Origin: Thermaerobacter marianensis
GTDB taxonomy: Bacteria > Bacillota > Sulfobacillia > DYIH01 > DYIG01
NCBI GenBank assembly: GCA_020723725.1
Contig: DYIG01000124.1
Span: 1-5,115 of the forward strand
DNA: 5,115 bases
Direction: 5' to 3'
The notes under the pieces were generated by a model that did not search any database, was not told the origin of the DNA, and worked only from the letters and a program-made list of their open reading frames with translations. Every line of letters starts with the position of its first letter. The stretch's first letter is position 1. Below, piece after piece: positions 1 through 4,866 of the stretch. Made by a program: the position numbers and the translations under genes.

Positions 1-416
1 GTTGCCTTACCCCTTATGCCTCCAGTCCAAGGCTGATGAATCATTACCTTGGAATGGGGTAGCGCATACCTCTTACCCTTAGCCCCGCCTGACAGGAGAA
101 CGGCTGCCATACTCGCTGCCATACCTACGCAAATGGTGGATACATCAGGTTTAATGTACTGCATGGTGTCGTAAATGCCCAGCCCTGCATCCACCGAACC
201 ACCCGGGGAGTTTATGTAGAGAGAGACGTCCCGGTCGGGGTCCTCCGTTTCCAGGAACAGGAGTTGGGCTATCACCAAGTTCGCCACGGCATCATCGATT
301 GGTGTCCCGATAAAGATTATCCTGTCCTTTAGGAGGCGGGAATATATATCATACGCCCTTTCGCCCCTATTGGTTTGCTCGACTACCATTGGTACCAGGT
401 ATTGCATGTTGGACAT
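1..416 (-). CDS. clpP: ATP-dependent Clp protease proteolytic subunit ClpP (3' part missing)
   Basis: ClpP is the serine peptidase that forms the 14-subunit barrel and degrades proteins unfolded by ClpX or ClpC in the cytoplasm. The visible 138 residues show the family N-terminus LVPMVVEQTNRGERAYDIYS (7-26), the oxyanion strand YINSPGGS (67-74), the nucleophile Ser102 in GMAASMAA, and His127 in VMIHQP. The 25-residue Ser-His spacing matches known ClpP. The third catalytic residue (Asp) and the C-terminal third lie beyond base 1, so the gene is cut by the window edge, not broken. The ATG at 416-414 is chosen because AAGGGGAG (430-423) sits 6 bases upstream; Met4 is a poorer alternative. It starts 17 bases after the trigger factor stop, the classic tig-clpP order, and is probably co-transcribed from the tig promoter. 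clpX often comes next but is not visible here. Confidence 0.97.
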   Translation of the reverse strand, partial: MSNMQYLVPMVVEQTNRGERAYDIYSRLLKDRIIFIGTPIDDAVANLVIAQLLFLETEDPDRDVSLYINSPGGSVDAGLGIYDTMQYIKPDVSTICVGMAASMAAVLLSGGAKGKRYALPHSKVMIHQPWTGGIRGKA

Positions 417-433
417 CTTCAACTCCCCTTCCC

Positions 434-1726
434 TCAGCCCTCAGCCGTGCTTACCCCAGCCTCATTGCCTTTGGCTTTTGCAGCAGCGTTTTTTTGGGCA
501 ATCTCTTTAAGGAATTTAACGGTCTTATTCATTATTATTGAATGCCACACATAACCCGCCATATTAACCGGCATTTTTCCCTTGTCCAAAATGTCGTCAA
601 CCTCTTCTACCTGGGCATTAATCCCTTCCGCTTTTGCAATTGCTTCTAAAACCAAATCGACCCGCACCCTGGCTTCTGCCTGGTCCCTTAGTTTCTCCTT
701 GAACTGATCGAAAGTTAGCCCCTGGTTATATAGATATGCCTCCGGCGGAACCTTGAGCTGCTCTAATCTATGCAGCCAATCCTGAATTAGGATTTCCTGC
801 TGCCGGGTCACCATTACCTCAGGGATATCGACCTTGGCGATACTCACCGCCTCGGCGATAACCCTATCCGCTAATTTTTCCTCTGCTTTAGCTTCAAGAA
901 TCTTTTCCAATTTATTCGTTACCCCTTTGCGGAATTCCTCCAAGCTGGAATATTCTCCCAAAGAGGCTACGAATTCGTCATTGATCTCTGGAGAAATTCT
1001 TCTCTTTATTTCGTGAACTTTCACCGTATATTCACACTCTTTCCCCGCCAAATCCATATCCGGGAATTCCTCGGGGAAAGTTATCCGCGTTTTTATTTCT
1101 TCCCCTGTTTTCAGACCCATTATTGGCGATTCCATTTCTTCGGGGATGTTCCTTTTGCCCAACTGAACCAGTTGGGGTTCCTCCTGTTTCCTGGTCAAGC
1201 CATCCCATTGGAGGGTGTAAGTAATGCTTACAAAATGATCCGGACCCGCCGGTGTGTCCTCCAGTACCTCAAGGGTTGAGTGACGTTCGAGTAAAGCCTC
1301 GATATAGGCCTCGACATGTTCCAGCGTAACTTCTTCTACTTCCTTGGCTACGCTGATGGACCGGTAATCTCCAGTATCAACCTCCGGCTTTACTGTGACC
1401 TTTGCGCGATATGAGAGGGGCTGTCCCTCCCCCATGCTAAGGATCTCCACACTAGGGTCGTCAACGGGTTGGATCCCGGTCTCGTGAACGGCTTCGTCAA
1501 ACGTCTCACTTATGACCGTGTCCAATGCTTCCTTCCATAGGTTTTGCCACCCCACCTGGCTTTCTACAAGCGGCCGCGGGGCCTTGCCCTTACGGAAACC
1601 GGGTACGTTTACACGCTGAACAACAGAACGGTAGGCCTTGTCCAATGCCTGTTCCACCCTTGGAGCCTCCACCTCTATAGTCAGAACCGCTTCAGCATTC
1701 TCCACTTTTTCCAGGTTAGCCTTCAC
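434..1726 (-). CDS. tig: Trigger factor, ribosome-associated chaperone
   Basis: Trigger factor binds the large ribosomal subunit at the peptide exit tunnel and shields emerging chains. The 430-residue length is normal. The ribosome-docking domain (about 1-115) carries the signature GFRKGKAP at 43-50, where E. coli also has it. An FKBP-like domain follows (about 155-245), with GLKTGEE (204-210) and LAGKE (226-230), then the helical chaperone domain (about 250-415) and a disordered Ala/Gly/Lys tail. The isomerase domain looks degenerate: the usual DFTG is TYTL, the usual IPGFE is IPEEM (194-198), and the loop between them is shortened, so prolyl isomerase activity is doubtful while chaperone activity should remain. 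The start is GTG (1726-1724), preceded by AGGAGG at 1741-1736 with 9 bases between. It is first in an operon with clpP. Confidence 0.97.
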   Translation of the reverse strand: MKANLEKVENAEAVLTIEVEAPRVEQALDKAYRSVVQRVNVPGFRKGKAPRPLVESQVGWQNLWKEALDTVISETFDEAVHETGIQPVDDPSVEILSMGEGQPLSYRAKVTVKPEVDTGDYRSISVAKEVEEVTLEHVEAYIEALLERHSTLEVLEDTPAGPDHFVSITYTLQWDGLTRKQEEPQLVQLGKRNIPEEMESPIMGLKTGEEIKTRITFPEEFPDMDLAGKECEYTVKVHEIKRRISPEINDEFVASLGEYSSLEEFRKGVTNKLEKILEAKAEEKLADRVIAEAVSIAKVDIPEVMVTRQQEILIQDWLHRLEQLKVPPEAYLYNQGLTFDQFKEKLRDQAEARVRVDLVLEAIAKAEGINAQVEEVDDILDKGKMPVNMAGYVWHSIIMNKTVKFLKEIAQKNAAAKAKGNEAGVSTAEG

Positions 1727-1780
1727 AATAAACCCCCTCCTACAGCTGCAGCCCTTGTATGATTTGTCTTCTCCTAGATC

Positions 1781-1797
1781 ACCGGCTGACCGCCGGT
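1781..1797 (-). other. Short GC hairpin in the tig leader
   Basis: A perfect 6-bp inverted repeat, ACCGGC/GCCGGT, with a 5-base loop lies between the predicted tig promoter and the tig ribosome site. It would sit near the 5' end of the mRNA, about 55 bases before the start codon. There is no T-tract after it, so it is not a terminator. A role in mRNA 5'-end stability is possible but unproven. Confidence 0.35.
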
Positions 1798-1812
1798 TTC
1801 CGAGGCTGATAA

Positions 1813-1840
1813 ATTATAGCACAAGCAAACCGCCGTAGAA
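1813..1840 (-). promoter_or_regulatory. Predicted sigma-A promoter for tig-clpP (extended -10)
   Basis: On the minus strand there is a perfect TATAAT (1818-1813) preceded by TGC, giving the extended -10 motif TGnTATAAT. A weak -35, TTCTAC (1840-1835), lies 16 bases upstream; the extended -10 would compensate for it. Transcription would start near 1806, giving a leader of about 80 bases before the GTG of tig. I see no CIRCE inverted repeat (HrcA site) or CtsR-like direct repeat at it. Confidence 0.6.
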
Positions 1841-1893
1841 GGGCCTGACATACAGTAGTGATAGCTTATCGGGAACGTTAGCGAGGTAAATTC

Positions 1894-1924
1894 AAAAGCC
1901 TATCGGAACCCGTTTCTAATAGCC
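1894..1924 (-). terminator. Possible imperfect terminator after the tRNA array
   Basis: Read on the minus strand, 1924-1898 can fold into an imperfect hairpin: GGCTATT pairs with GATAGGC with one G-G mismatch and one wobble, then three inner pairs and a 5-base loop. TTTT follows (1897-1894). It lies 34 bases after the CCA end of tRNA-Leu and before the tig promoter, where a terminator is expected. The mismatches and short T-run make it weak. Confidence 0.3.
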
Positions 1925-1957
1925 GCAAAATGGCCTACATACCAAGGGCAAAATAAA

Positions 1958-2041
1958 TGGTGCGAGGGAAGGGACTTGAACCCTTACGCCGGAGGCACAA
2001 GATCCTAAGTCTTGCGTGTCTGCCAATTCCACCACCCTCGC
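1958..2041 (-). tRNA. tRNA-Leu (UAG)
   Basis: The 5' GCGAGGG pairs perfectly with CCCTCGC at the 3' end; discriminator A and encoded CCA follow (1960-1958). The anticodon stem CAAGA/TCTTG closes the loop CTTAGGA, giving anticodon UAG at 2007-2005. A long variable arm (TGCCTCCGGCG) marks a class II tRNA, as required for leucine. The T-loop is GGTTCAAGTCC. It reads CUA and other CUN codons. Last gene of the six-tRNA array, 5 bases after tRNA-Gln. Confidence 0.97.
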
Positions 2042-2046
2042 GAGAA

Positions 2047-2122
2047 TGGCTGGGGCGCCTGGATTCGAACCAGGAAAATGGCGGCTCCAAAGGCCGCTGC
2101 CTTACCGTTTGGCTACACCCCA
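2047..2122 (-). tRNA. tRNA-Gln (UUG)
   Basis: The acceptor stem TGGGGTG/CGCCCCA has one wobble and a weak U-A first pair, typical of tRNA-Gln. Discriminator G and encoded CCA follow (2049-2047). The anticodon stem GCGGC/GCCGC closes the loop CTTTGGA with anticodon UUG at 2090-2088. The T-arm contains GGTTCGAATCC. Fifth in the array, 46 bases after tRNA-His. Confidence 0.97.
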
Positions 2123-2168
2123 TCCCGCAAATGGACTAGAATCTATGAGGCCTTGGATCTAAATAAAT

Positions 2169-2246
2169 TGGGGTGGCTGATGGGATTCGAACCCACGACA
2201 TCCAGAGCCACAGTCTGGCGCTCTAACCAACTGAGCTACAGCCACC
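2169..2246 (-). tRNA. tRNA-His (GUG) with encoded G-1
   Basis: The anticodon stem CCAGA/TCTGG closes the loop CTGTGGC with anticodon GUG at 2211-2209. The 7-bp acceptor stem GTGGCTG/CAGCCAC is extended by the histidine-specific extra pair: G-1 at 2246 opposite C73 at 2172. Histidyl-tRNA synthetase uses this pair as its identity element. CCA is encoded (2171-2169). The 5' end includes G-1, which bacterial RNase P leaves in place. Fourth in the array. Confidence 0.97.
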
Positions 2247-2294
2247 GCTCCTTTGCAGACTTCAATTATATCGCGATCCACTTTCTAATGAAAG

Positions 2295-2371
2295 TGGCGC
2301 GCCCGGCAGGGCTCGAACCTGCGGCCCTCGACTTAGAAGGTCGATGCTCTATCCGACTGAGCTACGGGCGC
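2295..2371 (-). tRNA. tRNA-Arg (UCU)
   Basis: The acceptor stem GCGCCCG/CGGGCGC is perfect; discriminator G and encoded CCA follow (2297-2295). The anticodon stem TCGAC/GTCGA closes the loop CTTCTAA with anticodon UCU at 2337-2335, reading AGA and AGG. The T-loop is GGTTCGAGCCC. Third in the array, 35 bases after tRNA-Gly and 48 before tRNA-His. Confidence 0.97.
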
Positions 2372-2406
2372 CGGTATTGCATCCCCGGCAACTGAGCCAT
2401 TCATTT

Positions 2407-2480
2407 TGGAGCGGGTGATGGGAATCGAACCCACGTGTCCAGCTTGGAAGGCTGGCGCTCTACCATTGAGCTACACCCGC
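2407..2480 (-). tRNA. tRNA-Gly (UCC)
   Basis: The acceptor stem GCGGGTG/CACCCGC is perfect; discriminator U and encoded CCA follow (2409-2407). The anticodon stem CCAGC/GCTGG closes the loop CTTCCAA with anticodon UCC at 2448-2446, reading GGA and GGG. The short D-loop (CAATGGTAG) is usual for tRNA-Gly. Second in the array, after a 162-base spacer that carries its own candidate promoter. Confidence 0.97.
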
Positions 2481-2527
2481 CCGTACCGCCTACTAAAATA
2501 AGCTACGTTACGTTCTTGCAATCGATT

Positions 2528-2556
2528 AGTGTAAAGATCTTGATTCGAATAATCAA
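2528..2556 (-). promoter_or_regulatory. Candidate internal promoter for the Gly-Arg-His-Gln-Leu tRNAs
   Basis: On the minus strand, TTGATT (2556-2551) lies 17 bases from TACACT (2533-2528); each matches the sigma-A consensus at 4 of 6 positions. Transcription would begin near 2521, about 40 bases before tRNA-Gly. The unusually long 162-base spacer between tRNA-Pro and tRNA-Gly supports an internal promoter. Apart from this and the inverted repeat at 2539-2557, I see no gene in the spacer (2481-2642). Confidence 0.4.
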
Positions 2557-2557
2557 G
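2539..2557. repeat. 7-bp inverted repeat overlapping the -35 of the internal tRNA promoter
   Basis: CTTGATT (2539-2545) and AATCAAG (2551-2557) are exact inverted copies separated by the 5 bases CGAAT. One arm contains the candidate -35. It could be a hairpin or a small operator for a dimeric regulator, or simply chance in AT-rich spacer DNA. Confidence 0.4.
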
Positions 2558-2642
2558 TGTTAAATCCCAGATAGCTTCACTCGCCAAACTGGACTTAATT
2601 CATATCGGCATGCATTTATTGGGGGCCCATTTAAGGGGAAAA

Positions 2643-2718
<76 letters not shown>

Positions 2719-2734
2719 AGCATAGCCAAAAATC

Positions 2735-2764
2735 ATTATAGCTGTAATCCCTGAGCCAATTCAA
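2735..2764 (-). promoter_or_regulatory. Main promoter of the tRNA array
   Basis: On the minus strand, TTGAAT (2764-2759) is followed after 18 bases by a perfect TATAAT (2740-2735). The start would fall near 2728, leaving about 10 bases before tRNA-Pro, a typical short leader for stable RNA. It lies in the 85-base gap after the PPOX gene, in which no clear terminator is visible, so read-through from that operon is possible. Confidence 0.65.
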
Positions 2765-2803
2765 CTAACGGAGCCCGGGAATATTTTACGAAAACTGCAG
2801 AAC

Positions 2804-3310
2804 TCAATAGAAGTACTTCCCCAGATTACCCTCTGCTTCCTTGCGCAAACACCAATTGCGAAAATCAGGGCGTTCCCTCTCAAAACGCATGATCGGCACA
2901 CCATATCCACAAGATGTCTGCACTTGTACTACCTTGATGAAGATAACCCGTCTAATCCATGGCAACACCGAATCACCAGCAGCCTTCATATACCTCTGAC
3001 CGGCATCGCTGGAAAGGGGTAATACCTCACCCCTGCCATAGACCCTCAAGACCAGGGGGTCGCCTTCAAAGCTGCAAAACATCAGGGTTATCCGCCCGTC
3101 TTGACCGAGGTGGGTAGCCGTAGCCCGCCCACTACCAGGGTAATCCGCATAAGCAACCGTTTTGGAATCAAGAACGACGAGGGATTGATAGCCTTTGGGG
3201 GAAAGGTTTACCCAACTCTCCCTTTCCCCAACAGTAGCCACAAAGAACACAGGTTGTTTCCGAATGAACTCAGTTAGACGATCATCGAGTTCCTCATAGT
3301 AACGGGCCAT
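2804..3310 (-). CDS. Pyridoxamine 5'-phosphate oxidase (PPOX) family split-barrel protein
   Basis: This 168-residue cytoplasmic protein belongs to the flavin-binding split-barrel group related to PNPOx; members bind FMN or another flavin-type cofactor and most have no assigned substrate. Visible family blocks are FVATV (23-27), WVNLSPKG (33-40), TVAYADYPGSGR (51-62), GRITLMFCSFEG (72-83), LRVYGRG (88-94) and the C-terminal QTSCGYGVP (131-139). No signal peptide or membrane segment is present. Length and block order fit the uncharacterised PPOX proteins better than true PdxH, whose C-terminal substrate motif I do not see. The ATG at 3310-3308 lies 6 bases after the stop of the thioredoxin-like gene. 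Its ribosome site is weak (GGAAAG, rather far), so translational coupling is likely. The context hints at redox work, but the substrate cannot be named. Confidence 0.85.
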   Translation of the reverse strand: MARYYEELDDRLTEFIRKQPVFFVATVGERESWVNLSPKGYQSLVVLDSKTVAYADYPGSGRATATHLGQDGRITLMFCSFEGDPLVLRVYGRGEVLPLSSDAGQRYMKAAGDSVLPWIRRVIFIKVVQVQTSCGYGVPIMRFERERPDFRNWCLRKEAEGNLGKYFY

Positions 3311-3316
3311 TAAGCG

Positions 3317-3784
3317 TTAGCTCTTTCCACCCTTTTCGCCATCAAACCACTCGCGGAACAGCGTCTCTCCAACGTTACCCACTACGCGGTTCTTTTCCTG
3401 GCCGTCAACAAAGTGAACAACAGTTGGCGTTCCTTCAATTTTATAGTCCTGCCAGCCCTGTTCGAACTCCAGAACATTATACAGTTTAAGGTCAATGCCG
3501 AGTTCTTTTGCCAGTGGCATCAGCACAGGAGTAGTCTCCTTGCAATGCGGGCAGGCTGGCGAGAAGAAGTAGACATAAACCTCTTTCTTTTCTTCAAGCA
3601 GCTTGGCCAGATCCTCCGGCAAAATAACATTCTGATAAAGTGGGTCATTTAATATTTTCAGTGTCTCCGGGTGTAACCGTTTCTGGCCGTATGGGCTGGA
3701 TGTTTGCTTACTGCACCCCTGTAAAATTAAAGCACTAAGAATTACAGCAGTTAATGCCAGAACGGGAAATATCCTTTTCCTCAT
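3317..3784 (-). CDS. Thioredoxin-fold lipoprotein with CPHC active site
   Basis: A 155-residue exported thiol-disulfide oxidoreductase. The N-terminus is a lipoprotein signal: MRKR, a hydrophobic run, then the lipobox LQGC with Cys24 as the lipid-anchored residue. The thioredoxin domain follows, with FFSPACPHC (active cysteines 78 and 81) and the cis-proline loop GTPT (Pro120). CPHC is the DsbA-type dipeptide, often linked to oxidising activity, but the compact size and lack of a DsbA helical insert are closer to TlpA/thioredoxin proteins. It would act on the outer face of the membrane, probably with the DsbB-family protein encoded just before it. The ATG at 3784 is chosen because AGGAGG is 7 bases upstream; the longer frame opens with a TTG at 3805, and ATG 3790 is too close to that site. 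Substrate and direction of electron flow are unknown. Confidence 0.88.
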   Translation of the reverse strand: MRKRIFPVLALTAVILSALILQGCSKQTSSPYGQKRLHPETLKILNDPLYQNVILPEDLAKLLEEKKEVYVYFFSPACPHCKETTPVLMPLAKELGIDLKLYNVLEFEQGWQDYKIEGTPTVVHFVDGQEKNRVVGNVGETLFREWFDGEKGGKS

Positions 3785-4229
3785 TCTCATTCCTCCTCTT
3801 TTCAAGTTTATATACTAGCAACATTAAAATCGTAATTAAAATGAAGGCGGTTAGAGCCAAAAAAGGAATGGTAACAAACCCAAACCAATTGATGTACTGC
3901 TCTGTGCAGGGTTCTCGACCGCAAGAGGAAGCTACATTTTGGAGCGCAGGCAGCTTCTGTTTTAGATAATGGTATAGCGAAACAAGACCACCGGTAATGG
4001 TGAGTGGCAGCACATACTGGTAGATGGCGCGCTCCTTGCGCAGGTTTGCCACAGCAAGGAACACCACAAGCGGATACATGAAAATCCTCTGGATCCAGCA
4101 TAACTTGCAGGGGGTATATCCGACGACTTCACTGAAATAGAGGCTACCCCCGGTAGCAACTAAGGCTACAACCCAGGCAAGGACTGTAAAAACCCGTTTC
4201 TTTGAATGGCCGCAAGGTATCAAAAACAT
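3735..4229 (-). CDS. dsbB: Disulfide bond formation protein, DsbB/BdbC family
   Basis: An integral membrane thiol oxidase of about 164 residues; family members re-oxidise a DsbA-like partner and pass the electrons to quinone. Four membrane helices are visible (about 13-33, 49-63, 72-89, 115-142). The first redox pair is C41 and C44 in PCKLCWIQR after helix 1; the second is C103 and C108 in SSCGREPC, followed by YINWFGFVTIPFLAL. This layout is typical of the BdbC branch. The ATG at 4229 is preferred over the GTG at 4232 because the AAAGG ribosome site is 7 bases from the ATG and too close to the GTG. The charged C-terminal tail (from about 143, ending CCNS) overlaps the next gene by 50 bases, implying translational coupling. 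The natural partner is that thioredoxin-fold lipoprotein. Confidence 0.93.
   Translation of the reverse strand: MFLIPCGHSKKRVFTVLAWVVALVATGGSLYFSEVVGYTPCKLCWIQRIFMYPLVVFLAVANLRKERAIYQYVLPLTITGGLVSLYHYLKQKLPALQNVASSCGREPCTEQYINWFGFVTIPFLALTAFILITILMLLVYKLEKRRNENEEKDISRSGINCCNS
3792..3797 (-). promoter_or_regulatory. Ribosome site deciding the start of the thioredoxin-like lipoprotein
   Basis: A full AGGAGG lies inside the 3' end of the DsbB-family gene. It is 1 base from the ATG at 3790 but 7 bases from the ATG at 3784, so the latter is the likely start. Confidence 0.75.
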
Positions 4230-4233
4230 CACG

Positions 4234-4241
4234 TCACCTTT
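4234..4241 (-). promoter_or_regulatory. Ribosome site deciding the start of the DsbB-family gene
   Basis: AAAGGTGA lies just upstream on the minus strand. Its AAAGG core is 7 bases from the ATG at 4229 and only 4 from the GTG at 4232, favouring the ATG. Confidence 0.5.
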
Positions 4242-4252
4242 CTACGAGTTGA

Positions 4253-4261
4253 ATAATAACA
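4253..4261 (-). promoter_or_regulatory. Candidate extended -10 promoter for the dsbB operon
   Basis: The minus strand reads TGTTATTAT here, that is TGn plus TATTAT (5 of 6 matches). No good -35 is found 16-18 bases upstream, only a T-rich stretch. The implied leader is short, about 17 bases, but includes the ribosome site. The call rests mainly on the extended -10 and the preceding gap. Confidence 0.35.
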
Positions 4262-4273
4262 TAGAAAATTCTC

Positions 4274-4307
4274 AAAAAAAGTAACTTCACAAAACTTTCG
4301 CAACTAC
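4274..4307 (-). terminator. Weak terminator candidate after the tetrahaem cytochrome gene
   Basis: On the minus strand, GTAGTT (4307-4302) can pair with AGTTAC (4286-4281) using two G-U pairs, with a small inner CGAA/TTTG stem, and a run of seven T follows (4280-4274). The position, 20 bases after the cytochrome stop, is right. The stem is poor in GC, so termination may be partial. Confidence 0.3.
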
Positions 4308-4326
4308 CCTTTAATTGTCGGAATAG

Positions 4327-4863
4327 TTATTCTTGCGTTGACCTGGCTCGACGATCAACACCGGGTTTGAAGGCGTGCGGCTCATGACAGATCATGCACG
4401 GGTTGGCCATTTTCACCTTTAGGGTTAAGGGGTTGTGAAACGCGGGGTCATTGGGAAGAAACGGGTTGAGGCGATCAAACAATATATTTAAAGGGTTAAT
4501 ATGCCGCCCATCCCGCCACTGTTTTACCACAACGCCATGGCACCTGGCACAGACCTTTTCCGTCGCCATGGCATAGAAACGCTTCTCCAAAAAGGCACCG
4601 GGGTTTGCATCACGGTGTGTGCTAAAGGAATGACAGCTAATGCAGTCCAACCCGGCACGACCATGGGCGGAAGACCGAACCGCCTTTGCCACAAGATCAT
4701 GGCAGGCCGGGCAGGTGCTGAGGCTACTCGTTGATACGCTTGCGGCGGGTACCGCCCCCGGCCTATCGGCCGCCTGCTTGGGGACTCTTATGTAAGCAAA
4801 GACCGCTGTGGCCGGTAACATTAATACAATCAGGGGAAACATTATACGACGATAGACGGGCAT
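4327..4863 (-). CDS. Exported tetrahaem c-type cytochrome
   Basis: A 178-residue electron carrier with four CxxCH haem-attachment sites: CPACH (51-55), CISCH (74-78), CARCH (105-109) and CMICH (156-160). Five further histidines (67, 83, 121, 143, 163) could supply distal ligands for bis-His haems. A hydrophobic N-terminal segment (about 8-24) follows basic residues and ends in VFA; it is either a cleaved signal or a membrane anchor, and in both cases the haem domain lies outside the membrane. The ATG at 4863 has AGGAGG 8 bases upstream, inside the end of the molybdoenzyme gene, and only 3 bases separate the two genes, so they are co-translated. It most likely carries electrons to or from that enzyme. 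It lacks clear NapC/NrfH identity and I cannot place it in a named subfamily. Confidence 0.93.
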   Translation of the reverse strand: MPVYRRIMFPLIVLMLPATAVFAYIRVPKQAADRPGAVPAASVSTSSLSTCPACHDLVAKAVRSSAHGRAGLDCISCHSFSTHRDANPGAFLEKRFYAMATEKVCARCHGVVVKQWRDGRHINPLNILFDRLNPFLPNDPAFHNPLTLKVKMANPCMICHEPHAFKPGVDRRARSTQE

Positions 4864-4866
4864 TGC

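Noticed and set aside
834..1838. Several plus-strand open frames of 60-88 codons over tig and its leader
   Set aside because: They are opposite a fully convincing trigger factor gene or its upstream region and show no family resemblance or good ribosome sites.
1957..2395. Open frames on the plus strand with peptides such as GFEPTTSRATVWRSNQLSY
   Set aside because: They run antisense through the tRNA genes; such peptides are well-known false proteins produced by translating tRNA complements.
2539..2557. Remnant of a seventh tRNA, suggested by GATTCGAAT in the Pro-Gly spacer
   Set aside because: The bases resemble a T-loop, but the stem spacing is wrong and no acceptor or anticodon arm can be drawn around it.
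3808..4159. Alternative minus-strand frames inside the DsbB-family gene
   Set aside because: They lack domains or ribosome sites and are shadows of the clear four-helix DsbB frame.
4321..4332. GAATA/TATTC inverted repeat at the end of the cytochrome gene as a terminator
   Set aside because: Only a 2-base centre, AT-rich stem and no following T-tract; too weak to call.
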